Shown: positions 1 through 5,410, counted from the first letter of the stretch. The stretch is DNA of 9,016 nt from JAUXIQ01 sp030620925 [NCBI: Nitrospinota bacterium] (GCA_030620925.1 JAUXIQ010000056.1:1-9016); one strand, 5' to 3'. Translations and numbers: made by a program. Notes: a model not told the origin generated them from the sequence alone.

Positions 1-1
1 A

Positions 2-1531
2 GTGCCCTGGGCAAGTTTCGCCGAGGTGCCCGGAGAGCTCACCGTCCCGGAAATCGAAGAGCTCGTGCAGTGCTACGCCCTGGCCGCATGCCGGGCGAGA
101 GAGGCGGGTTTCGACGGGGTGGAGTTTCATGGAGCCCACGGCTACCTCATCTGCCAGTTCTTCTCCCCCCTATCCAACAAACGCACCGATGACTACGGAG
201 GAGACGTCAATAAACGGGCCAAATTCGGCGTGGACATAATGAAACTGGCCAGGGAAATGCTGGGGCCTGAATACCCCGTCCTGTTCCGCATCTCAGGGAG
301 CGAGATGGAAGAAGGGGGCCTGACCACCGACGACACCCGGATAATCGCCGGCCTGCTCCAGGAGGCCGGGGCGGACTGCATAGACGTCTCCGCCGGAAAC
401 TACGGAGCATCGGAGTGGATGTCGCAGACCGCTTTCATGAAACCCGGATGCATCGTCAAGTACGCCACCGAGATTAAGCGGGAGGTGGACGTGCCGGTCA
501 TCACGGTGGGCAGGATCAACGATCCTCGCCTGGCGGAGACCATCCTGGAAGAGGACAACGCAGACATAATCGCCCTGGGCCGGCCCCTGCTGGCGGACCC
601 CGACTATCCCCTCAAGGCCCAACAAGGGAGGCGTGAAGACATAGTAAAATGCATCGCCTGCAATAACTGTCTGGACATCATATTCCTCTATAAACCCATA
701 GGGTGCATCCAGAACCCCTACGTGAGCTACGAGCACGAGGAAAACGCCGAAGAAAAAGCGGTAACCCCCCGTAAAGTGCTGATAATCGGGGAAGGACCGG
801 CCGCACTGGAGGCGGCCCGGACAGCCGCCCTCCGGGGACACGACACAACCCTCTGGAAAACAAAAGAGCAGCCCGGGGGCTACTGGTCATGGCTCATCCA
901 CGGTTTCGTCGCCGAGAAATTGAAAGCCATCAAGAAGCTGGGCGTGAAAATAGAGGACAAGAGCCGGGTGACCGCGGAAATGGTCAACCGGCTTATCCCC
1001 GACGCAGTGCTGGTGGAAAATGAGGTGAGCCCCGGCGTGCCGGGTATACCGGGAGTTGACGGGCGCAACGTTTTGCAGGCGGTAGACATCCTTTCAGGTG
1101 AAAAAACGGCGGAAGGGAAGGTCGCAATTCTGGGGGGCGGCAGCATAGGCGTTCAAACCGCGCTGCACCTGGGAAAGAGGGGAGCCGACGTCACGATCAT
1201 CGAAGAGAAGCGGGGGCCTGCTTTCGAGATCGAACAGGTTACCAGAAAAGTGCTCGTGCAAAGGTTGAACTCCTGCAACGTGAAGACCTTGTTCCGCTGT
1301 AAGGCCACGGCCATCGAAGAAAACGGCGTTAAATATCTCGACGGAGACGGCAACCAGGGGAGGATGGAAGCTGAAAACGTCGTGCTGGCCCTGGAGATGG
1401 AAACCCACACGGAGCTGATCGATAACCTCGAAAAGGAGGGCTTTCATACGGTTGCCCTGGAATACTGCCACTCGCAGCGGGGTGTTTGCAATTCAGTGCG
1501 CCAGGGGGCGGAAGCGGCGCGCAGTATATAG
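2..1531 (+). CDS. OYE-family FMN/[4Fe-4S]/FAD oxidoreductase (2,4-dienoyl-CoA or 2-enoate reductase type), 5' end missing
   Basis: The reading frame runs in from the left edge, so the GTG at position 2 is probably not the start; about 120-140 N-terminal residues are missing compared with the ~640-670 aa family. Numbering from position 2, the end of an FMN-binding TIM barrel is visible: the HGAHGYL motif (His43, His46), SNKRTDDYGG near 58-67, and the flavin-phosphate segment VGRINDPR...ALGRPLLADP near 169-200. An iron-sulfur cluster motif follows (Cys217, 220, 223, 235). Next come a Rossmann FAD segment (GEGPAALEAA, 263-272) and a second nucleotide-binding GGGSIG near 373-378. The family passes electrons from NAD(P)H through FAD and Fe-S to FMN and reduces the C=C bond of enoates or dienoyl-CoAs in the cytosol. 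The exact substrate cannot be read from sequence. It is separated from the next gene by about 975 bases and is not in its operon. Confidence 0.93.
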   Translation: MPWASFAEVPGELTVPEIEELVQCYALAACRAREAGFDGVEFHGAHGYLICQFFSPLSNKRTDDYGGDVNKRAKFGVDIMKLAREMLGPEYPVLFRISGSEMEEGGLTTDDTRIIAGLLQEAGADCIDVSAGNYGASEWMSQTAFMKPGCIVKYATEIKREVDVPVITVGRINDPRLAETILEEDNADIIALGRPLLADPDYPLKAQQGRREDIVKCIACNNCLDIIFLYKPIGCIQNPYVSYEHEENAEEKAVTPRKVLIIGEGPAALEAARTAALRGHDTTLWKTKEQPGGYWSWLIHGFVAEKLKAIKKLGVKIEDKSRVTAEMVNRLIPDAVLVENEVSPGVPGIPGVDGRNVLQAVDILSGEKTAEGKVAILGGGSIGVQTALHLGKRGADVTIIEEKRGPAFEIEQVTRKVLVQRLNSCNVKTLFRCKATAIEENGVKYLDGDGNQGRMEAENVVLALEMETHTELIDNLEKEGFHTVALEYCHSQRGVCNSVRQGAEAARSI

Positions 1532-1540
1532 CAGTATATA
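1521..1540 (+). repeat. 10-bp tandem duplication spanning the stop codon
   Basis: The decamer gcagtatata occurs twice head to tail. The reductase stop codon (TAG, 1529-1531) is formed across the junction of the two copies, so the last residues (ARSI) are encoded within the repeat. It is a small slippage-type duplication; no function is inferred. Confidence 0.8.
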
Positions 1541-1578
1541 ATTGTGAGGGAACCTTTGTGTATGCCTCAAATTAGATA

Positions 1579-1598
1579 CCCACCCATTCATGGGTGGG
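1579..1598. repeat. Perfect hairpin downstream of the reductase gene
   Basis: The sequence cccacccattcatgggtggg forms an 8-bp perfect GC-rich stem with a 4-base loop about 48 bases after the reductase stop. There is no T-tract after it, so it is not a classical intrinsic terminator. It could still end or stabilise the upstream mRNA. Confidence 0.6.
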
Positions 1599-1609
1599 AG
1601 CATCATGTC

Positions 1610-1660
1610 CCGCCTCGGCGGAATCACGAACCCCGTCACTTGTGGCGGGGGCACGCTTTT
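1610..1660. repeat. Two further GC-rich hairpins with a short T-run
   Basis: A 5-bp stem (ccgcc/ggcgg, 1610-1621) is followed by a longer stem, ccccgtcac/gtggcgggg (1631-1650), with one G-T pair and a tiny loop. A short T-run follows at 1657-1660. The second could be a weak terminator for the reductase transcript. Together with the hairpin at 1579 it makes a run of stem-loops typical of intergenic repeat clusters. Confidence 0.45.
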
Positions 1661-1662
1661 CT

Positions 1663-1713
1663 GTCATTCTGAACGTAGCCCCGTGGTACGCGGGGCGGAG
1701 TGAAGAATCTCGC
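1663..1713 (+). repeat. Dispersed intergenic repeat, left inverted copy
   Basis: The left part (gtcattctgaacg, 1663-1675) and right part (gaagaatctcgc, 1702-1713) match the reverse complement of 1826-1854. Here they are separated by an extra segment that folds as gccccg/cggggc (around 1678-1696). The core, of the type tcattctgagcgaag...gaagaatct, is one I recognise as a common dispersed intergenic sequence in many bacterial genomes. No coding sense is apparent. Confidence 0.6.
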
Positions 1714-1806
1714 CTACCCTTGCAAGCCCGTTTTCTTATGCGCTTTTCACACACTCCCTCCCCGTGGTTTATACAAACTTAGTGACCAGCGTTCTTTAAG
1801 GGAAAA

Positions 1807-1823
1807 ATCCGAGTAGCTCGGAT
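1807..1823. repeat. Perfect 7-bp hairpin
   Basis: The sequence atccgag-tag-ctcggat makes a perfect 7-bp stem with a 3-base loop, directly beside the right copy of the inverted intergenic repeat. Confidence 0.55.
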
Positions 1824-1825
1824 AT

Positions 1826-1854
1826 GCGAGATTCTTCGCTTCGCTCAGAATGAC
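1826..1854 (-). repeat. Dispersed intergenic repeat, right inverted copy
   Basis: Read on the minus strand this begins gtcattctgagcgaagcg and ends gaagaatctcgc. It is therefore the inverted partner of 1663-1713, without the internal palindromic segment of that copy. The two copies bracket about 110 bases with no gene, an arrangement like a REP/MITE-type non-coding element. Confidence 0.6.
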
Positions 1855-1870
1855 CGTGGCGGACAAGCGT

Positions 1871-1889
1871 GAGCGGCAAGATACCGCTC
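1871..1889. repeat. Short hairpin
   Basis: The arms gagcgg and ccgctc form a perfect 6-bp stem around a 7-base loop. The adjoining gctcctact (1886-1894) recurs at 2205-2213 inside the leucine leader. Confidence 0.4.
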
Positions 1890-1892
1890 CTA

Positions 1893-1997
1893 CTATGATG
1901 TGATCAAAGCATCAACCCTCTCCTTAAGAGCGCCTTCCAGGTGTGACCGGCTGCTCGCCCGTTTTCCCCTCCCCCGGTTCCCCCAAAACTTTTGTGT
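1893..1997 (-). pseudogene. Possible C-terminal remnant of an unidentified gene (minus strand)
   Basis: On the minus strand, 34 codons lie open between an upstream stop (1998-2000) and a TAG stop (1893-1895). The last residues read HLEGALKERVDALITS, which looks like an amphipathic protein C-terminus rather than random translation. There is no start codon with a ribosome binding site, and the sequence upstream on that strand becomes AT-rich and stop-bearing. I do not recognise the family. It could be the stump of a truncated gene or chance. Confidence 0.2.
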
Positions 1998-2057
1998 TTA
2001 GACTTCCAGATAGCTAAAGTACCAGCAAAAAATATTTAAAATAATGTTAATTATAAT

Positions 2058-2086
2058 TTGACTGCGTGCCGATACTAAGTTATAAT
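2058..2086 (+). promoter_or_regulatory. Near-consensus sigma-70 promoter of the leucine leader
   Basis: TTGACT (2058-2063) and TATAAT (2081-2086) are separated by exactly 17 bases, so 11 of 12 hexamer positions match consensus. Transcription should begin near 2092-2094, about 50 bases before the leader peptide start. The surrounding sequence is AT-rich, unlike the genes on both sides. This is the only strong promoter I see in the window. Confidence 0.85.
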
Positions 2087-2144
2087 CAGACACAATATAA
2101 ATGAACGGTTACTTTTAACCCGAACTATCAGGACAACAGTATTA

Positions 2145-2249
2145 ATGTTTAGCAACACTACTCTCAATTTAGATGGGCTTCTCGGCCTCGCTTTATTAGG
2201 GCTGCTCCTACTTTTGCGGGAGCCCGTCGCGTCGAGTAGTGTTCGGTAG
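2145..2249 (+). CDS. Leucine-rich leader peptide of a transcription attenuator (34 aa)
   Basis: An ATG at 2145 opens a 34-codon frame ending in TAG at 2247-2249. The peptide begins MFSNTTLNLDG, continues LLGLALLGLLLLL and ends REPVASSSVR. Twelve of 34 residues are leucine, ten of them within 13 consecutive residues. Several leucine codon types are used (ctt, ctc, tta, ctg, cta, ttg), so many tRNA-Leu isoacceptors are sampled. A modest AGGA (2130-2133) lies 11 bases upstream. The frame lies between a near-consensus promoter and an intrinsic terminator, the signature of leu/ilv leader peptides whose translation senses charged leucyl-tRNA. The peptide itself is not expected to have a function. 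Leucine-rich membrane segments can look similar, but the position and overlapping RNA structures favour a leader. Confidence 0.87.
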   Translation: MFSNTTLNLDGLLGLALLGLLLLLREPVASSSVR

Positions 2250-2310
2250 TTAATAATAAAATATAGAGTACTCGATGCCATGGGCTCAAAAAGCTCATGG
2301 CATTTTTTTT
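2154..2310 (+). promoter_or_regulatory. Leucine attenuator: alternative anti-antiterminator, antiterminator and terminator stems
   Basis: Three competing helices can be drawn by hand. 1:2 pairs 2154-2163 (aacactactc) with 2234-2243 (gagtagtgtt), a perfect 10 bp enclosing the leucine codons. 2:3 pairs 2221-2238 with 2269-2286 over 18 positions, with one mismatch and two G-U pairs. 3:4 pairs 2275-2286 with 2292-2303, the terminator. Strand 2 is shared by the first two and strand 3 by the last two, so they exclude one another. A ribosome stalled in the leucine run (2178-2216) leaves strand 2 free for the antiterminator. A ribosome reaching the stop at 2247 covers strand 2 and lets the terminator form. 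Without translation, 1:2 again favours termination. Expected output: expression rises when leucyl-tRNA is scarce. Confidence 0.8.
2275..2310 (+). terminator. Intrinsic terminator of the leucine attenuator
   Basis: The 12-bp stem atgccatgggct/agctcatggcat (one G-U pair) has a 5-base loop (caaaa) and runs directly into eight T residues (2303-2310). It is the strongest Rho-independent terminator in the window. With the promoter at 2058 it defines a terminated leader RNA of about 217 nt. Confidence 0.93.
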
Positions 2311-2325
2311 GACTGAAATCGTTTC

Positions 2326-2352
2326 GCCGGACAACATCTTAACCTGTCCGGC
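2326..2352. repeat. Hairpin between attenuator and HMG-CoA synthase gene
   Basis: The arms gccggaca (2326-2333) and tgtccggc (2345-2352) pair perfectly over 8 bp with an 11-base loop, just before a G-rich run (2354-2366). No T-tract follows. It may shape the 5' end of the read-through mRNA. Its role is unknown. Confidence 0.5.
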
Positions 2353-2368
2353 AGGGGGAAGGGGGGTG

Positions 2369-2515
2369 ATGGCCTTGGGGTTAGCCATAGCCAAAGATTT
2401 ATCTGACGAAGCTGAACTTAACGAGATTTGTGTAGATTCCATAACTGAGAAACACTTTTCACCCAAGCAGAACTTTAAGAGAACTAAGATACCGGAGGTT
2501 CAAGAGAATGATTAA
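2369..2515 (+). CDS. Tentative 48-aa small ORF overlapping the HMG-CoA synthase start
   Basis: An ATG at 2369 follows a G-rich, Shine-Dalgarno-like stretch (ggaagggggg, 2357-2366) and opens 48 codons (MALGLAIAKDLSDEAELNEI...). The TAA at 2513-2515 overlaps the HMG-CoA synthase start by 8 bases, as in translationally coupled genes. I recognise no family. It could be a real small protein, a coupling peptide, a relic of a gene that once followed the attenuator, or chance. The Shine-Dalgarno-like run sits closer than usual to the ATG. Confidence 0.25.
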   Translation: MALGLAIAKDLSDEAELNEICVDSITEKHFSPKQNFKRTKIPEVQEND

Positions 2516-4064
2516 CGTTGGCATTGATGACATTGAAATCTATTTCCCTCGCCTGTTCTTTGACATCAAAGACCTGGCCGAGCTGCGCGATATCGAGTAT
2601 GACAAACTGAACCGCGGCCTCGGCCTGGAGGCAATGGCTATTCCCGATACCCACGAGGACGCGGCCACCATGGGGGCCAACCCCGTGGCCAGCCTCATCG
2701 ACCGCAACAATATAGACCCCCGCCGCATCGGCCGCATCTATTTGGGGACGGAAAGCGCCCTGGACGGCTCCAAACCGACGGCGACCTACATCCTGGACAT
2801 GCTGGAACAGCGCTATTCGCCCGAGTACGGTGAGGACTGCCTGCGCAACTGCGACGTGGTAGATATGACTTTCGCCTGCATCGGCGCTGTCGACGCCCTG
2901 CACAACTCCCTCGACTGGGTCGCACGGGGCGGCGAAAGCGATGACCGCATCGGCATCGTCGTCTTCTCCGACATCGCCAAGTACGACATGCACTCCTCGG
3001 GCGAGTATACCCAGGGTGCCGCCGGCGGCGCGCTGCTCATCAAGCAGAACCCCAGGTTGATGGTGATACCCGACTGCTGGGGCGTCTCCACCAAGCCCGT
3101 GCACGACTTTTTCAAGCCGCGCCGGACGGTCGGTTTTTCGCAACTGTTCGATAACGTGTTGACCCTGGCCAAGGAGATGGGTGCCGACCTCCCCGGAGGT
3201 TTGGCCGAGAAGATGATCAAGATGCTGCCCAAATCCAAAGTCAAGGACCAGGGCATCTTCAGCCACGGCCATAAATCCTTGAACCTGCACGTAGACACGC
3301 CGGTGTTCGACGGCCAATACTCAAACCGCTGCTACAGCGGCGCCATCAAAACCGCCTTCACGTCGTTCAAGGAGCAGGCGATCAAAACCGGACGCTACAA
3401 CCCCGCTCAGGACGAGATTATCACCGAGCAGTGGAAGCGCGTAAACATGCACCTCCCCTACGCTTTCCAGGGTAAGCGAATGTTCCCGGACATCTTCCTC
3501 TGCGACCGCCGCGGCCTGCCCGCCTGGCAGGAGATAACCGATCAGGTCGGCGAGGAACCGAATCGCGAGAATTTCGACGACACGCCTGAGGGTAAAGATG
3601 AATGGCACCGCCAGATGGACAGTTTCCGCAGGACTGTCTCCCAGACGCCGCACTACAAGAAATTCGTGGAGGAGCGCATCGAGAAGGGACAGCGCGCATC
3701 GAGCCTCATCGGCAACATATACACCGGCTCCATATTCCTCTCTTTGATGAGCATGCTGGAGGCCGATATGCAGGACGGTATAGAACTCACCGGCAAGCCC
3801 GTAGGAATGTTCGGCTACGGTTCGGGCGCCAAGGCGAAAGTATTCGAGGGCATCATCCAGCCGGAATGGAAAGAGGTCACCGCCCGGTTCAACCTGTTCG
3901 ATCGTCTGGCTACTCGCCACTCCGTGGACAGCAAGTGCTACGAGGAGCTGCACCGCGAGGCGAGGAGAGAAAGCGTGGTACCGCCCAAAGGCGAGTTCGC
4001 TCTTGTCGAAGTGGGTGTAGACGGCGTAAACGAAGGCGCACGCTCATACCAGTGGATCGGTTAG
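2508..4064 (+). CDS. Hydroxymethylglutaryl-CoA synthase, long form with internal insertion
   Basis: The 518-aa product belongs to the thiolase-fold HMG-CoA synthases, which condense acetyl-CoA with acetoacetyl-CoA to HMG-CoA in the cytosol. The expected triad is present: Glu82 (GTESALDGSK), Cys124 (TFACIGA) and His315 (NMHLPYAF). Other family marks are IEIYFP near the N-terminus, DGQYSNRCY (268-276), GNIYTGS (402-408) and the GYGSG loop (436-440). It is longer than typical bacterial enzymes (~390 aa). About 50 extra residues lie between 207 and 262, and a C-terminal extension after ~450 ends RSYQW, as in eukaryote-like forms. GGAGG at 2494-2498 lies 9 bases before the ATG. The gene is strongly GC-biased at third positions. 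It is the first large gene after the leucine attenuator. HMG-CoA could feed mevalonate/isoprenoid or ketone-body-type chemistry; no other pathway gene is visible. Confidence 0.9.
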   Translation: MINVGIDDIEIYFPRLFFDIKDLAELRDIEYDKLNRGLGLEAMAIPDTHEDAATMGANPVASLIDRNNIDPRRIGRIYLGTESALDGSKPTATYILDMLEQRYSPEYGEDCLRNCDVVDMTFACIGAVDALHNSLDWVARGGESDDRIGIVVFSDIAKYDMHSSGEYTQGAAGGALLIKQNPRLMVIPDCWGVSTKPVHDFFKPRRTVGFSQLFDNVLTLAKEMGADLPGGLAEKMIKMLPKSKVKDQGIFSHGHKSLNLHVDTPVFDGQYSNRCYSGAIKTAFTSFKEQAIKTGRYNPAQDEIITEQWKRVNMHLPYAFQGKRMFPDIFLCDRRGLPAWQEITDQVGEEPNRENFDDTPEGKDEWHRQMDSFRRTVSQTPHYKKFVEERIEKGQRASSLIGNIYTGSIFLSLMSMLEADMQDGIELTGKPVGMFGYGSGAKAKVFEGIIQPEWKEVTARFNLFDRLATRHSVDSKCYEELHREARRESVVPPKGEFALVEVGVDGVNEGARSYQWIG

Positions 4065-4091
4065 CCGGTCCACTGCCGGCGGGCGCCGCCG

Positions 4092-4175
4092 CTCGACCGT
4101 TGAGGTCGAGAATTACGACGGTTCGGTCGCTCCGACCGAACCGCAAGGCCCTGAAGAGAAGTGCGTCTCGGGCCT
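4092..4175. terminator. Three consecutive hairpins after HMG-CoA synthase
   Basis: A perfect 7-bp stem (ctcgacc/ggtcgag, 4092-4110) is followed by a perfect 10-bp stem (cggttcggtc/gaccgaaccg, 4119-4143) and a bulged stem closed by aggccc/gggcct (4146-4175). None has a convincing T-tract, so this may be a Rho-type or mRNA-end structure rather than a classical terminator. They lie just before the decayed crotonase fragment. Confidence 0.45.
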
Positions 4176-4188
4176 AAAGCAATCCTTC

Positions 4189-4320
4189 GATTTCTATCTG
4201 CCCTTGAATACCGGCTTTCTTTTTTCAACGAAGGCCGTAGCGCCTTCCTTATGGTTTTCGGTGGCGAAGCCAGTAGCGCATGGCGAATTAGTGCCGCTCC
4301 TTCCACTCATCCAGCGGCAT
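4189..4320. repeat. Left copy of a ~132-bp direct repeat flanking the sugar operon
   Basis: It aligns with 8560-8690 in the same orientation. By hand I count 11 mismatches and a single 1-base insertion (an extra c near 4270-4271), about 91% identity. Similarity fades abruptly to the right of 4320. The right copy is the 3' end of the crotonase gene. Confidence 0.9.
4194..4320 (-). pseudogene. Decayed 3' fragment of an enoyl-CoA hydratase/isomerase (crotonase) gene
   Basis: Read on the minus strand from 4320, the fragment begins MPLDEWKERH and then hits an in-frame TAA where the intact gene has TCA (Ser). A 1-base insertion shifts the frame shortly after. Past the shift the family C-terminus is clear: TENHKEGATAFVEKRKPVF, ending at a stop at 4194-4196. 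The matching part of the intact gene at 8565 reads TEDHKEGATAFVEKREPVF. Some differences are silent and others change residues (Asn to Lys, Trp to Arg, Asp to Asn, Glu to Lys), so this may be the stump of a diverged paralogue or an old duplicate. The 5' part of the gene is absent; unrelated sequence leading to the sugar operon takes its place. Confidence 0.88.
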
Positions 4321-4474
4321 TTTGGAAGAAAACTGCCATCCTTCTCAGATAAGTCTATATCACCCGCGCCCGCTGAGTCATATAATATAGGGGAAAGACT
4401 TTTTTAGACACTGCGCGGCTTTTTTTGTATTATAGAACAGGTGATCTCGAATATAGGGAGGGATACGAGTAAAT
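4321..4474 (+). promoter_or_regulatory. AT-rich leader before the GH130 operon, lone -10-like element
   Basis: The region turns AT-rich and contains TATAAT at 4381-4386, about 90 bases before the first GH130 start, and two T-runs (around 4400 and 4420). No acceptable -35 hexamer lies 16-18 bases upstream, so the promoter call is weak. An agggagg (4455-4461) lies 13 bases before the ATG at 4475. The sugar operon promoter is probably in here but cannot be fixed by eye. Confidence 0.3.
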
Positions 4475-5410
4475 ATGTCCAGTAAATTCAAGCATGACGT
4501 TGTTAACCGATGGGCGGGTAATCCAATTATTACACAGGATAACCTGCCTTTTACCACCACGAACATCTACAGCGCTGCAGCGGTCGAAAAAGATGGTGAG
4601 TATATCCTGCTGGTGACGGTGGAAGATCTTGAGGGCAAGACTTTCATTCACCTGGCCCGCAGCGACGATGGGTACAATTTCGATGTAGCGGGCGACCCGT
4701 TTTTAAGCCCCTCTCAAGACGAAAAATACCGGTTATTCGAGGAGAGGGGAGTACGCGAAGCCAGGGTAACCTTTATGGAGGGGAAATATTATATCGTTTA
4801 TATGGGTACAGGGTTTCATGGTTTTGTTTTATGTCTGGCAGTTACAGAGGATTTTAACAATGTAGAGAGACTCGGAGTGATATCGGAGCCGGAAACCAAG
4901 GCGGGGGCACTGTTCCCGTGCAAATTCAACGGCAAATACGCCAGGCTGGAGCGTCCCAAAGAGGGAGACCGGATCTGGATATCCTATTCTCATGATCTTT
5001 TGACCTGGGGAGAAAGTGATGAGGTGATTTCTCCTCGAGGCGGGTTCTGGGATTCCGGATTGATCGGGTGCGCCTTTCCACCCATGGAAATCGAGGAAGG
5101 ATGGCTTCTGGGATACTACGCCATAAAGAATAAGCCGAGCGGCCCCATTTGGAGGATTGGAGCAGCCATTTTAGACCGCGATGATCCCTGCAGGGTCACA
5201 GCCCGGAGCAATATACCGATTATCTCCCCCCGCGAGGATTATGAGCGGATAGGGGATATGAACAACGTGGTTTTCTCTTCCGGGGCAATACTGGAAAAAA
5301 CCGGCGAACTTAAAATCTATTATGCCGCCGCCGACAACTGCCTGTGTGTGGGTACTGCAAAGCTTTCAGAAGTCGTTACAACCTGTATCGAAAGCAGCAA
5401 GGAGTATTGA
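4475..5410 (+). CDS. GH130-family protein, probable pseudoenzyme (first of three)
   Basis: The 311-aa protein has the five-bladed beta-propeller repeat pattern of GH130 (NPIIT, ARSDDGYNFD, GKYYIVY, RIWISYSHDLLTWG, RIGDMNNVVFSSG). It aligns end to end with the next gene. GH130 enzymes phosphorolyse or hydrolyse beta-mannosides using an Asp proton donor in an EDPR-type motif. Here that motif reads REAR (94-97), putting Glu95 in place of Asp. Other conserved positions are also changed relative to its neighbour: Asn33 to Ser33, Arg48 to Thr48 and His218 to Tyr215. The YARLERP segment (Arg158, Arg160) and Asp287 remain. The frame is intact and has a Shine-Dalgarno sequence, so it appears maintained. 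It may be a substrate-binding or partner subunit, or an enzyme with altered chemistry. There is no signal peptide, so it is probably cytosolic. Confidence 0.87.
   Translation: MSSKFKHDVVNRWAGNPIITQDNLPFTTTNIYSAAAVEKDGEYILLVTVEDLEGKTFIHLARSDDGYNFDVAGDPFLSPSQDEKYRLFEERGVREARVTFMEGKYYIVYMGTGFHGFVLCLAVTEDFNNVERLGVISEPETKAGALFPCKFNGKYARLERPKEGDRIWISYSHDLLTWGESDEVISPRGGFWDSGLIGCAFPPMEIEEGWLLGYYAIKNKPSGPIWRIGAAILDRDDPCRVTARSNIPIISPREDYERIGDMNNVVFSSGAILEKTGELKIYYAAADNCLCVGTAKLSEVVTTCIESSKEY

Noticed and set aside
1594-1782. A 62-codon plus-strand frame in the repeat cluster and a similar one on the minus strand
   Set aside because: Both run through palindromic intergenic repeats, and neither has a ribosome binding site or a protein-like sequence.
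2052-2057. A second TATAAT just upstream of the leader promoter -35
   Set aside because: There is no -35-like hexamer 16-18 bases upstream. It is one of many AT-rich words in this stretch.
2092-2310. Stand-alone small RNA between promoter and terminator
   Set aside because: The leucine-rich reading frame and the competing antiterminator explain the region better as an attenuator leader, although the terminated leader could persist as a short RNA.
2484-3317. A 277-codon open frame on the minus strand opposite HMG-CoA synthase
   Set aside because: It is the antisense shadow of a strongly GC3-biased gene. Its translation has no recognisable motif, while the plus strand has a full catalytic triad and a good ribosome binding site.
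3602-4177. A 191-codon plus-strand frame overlapping the end of HMG-CoA synthase
   Set aside because: It lies out of frame inside the synthase gene and is Arg/Pro-rich, low-complexity-like translation. It continues only because the GC-rich hairpin region has few stops.
4425-4454. TTGTAT...GAATAT as a promoter for the GH130 operon
   Set aside because: The spacing is 18 and both hexamers are weak. Transcription would start inside or after the ribosome binding site at 4455-4461.
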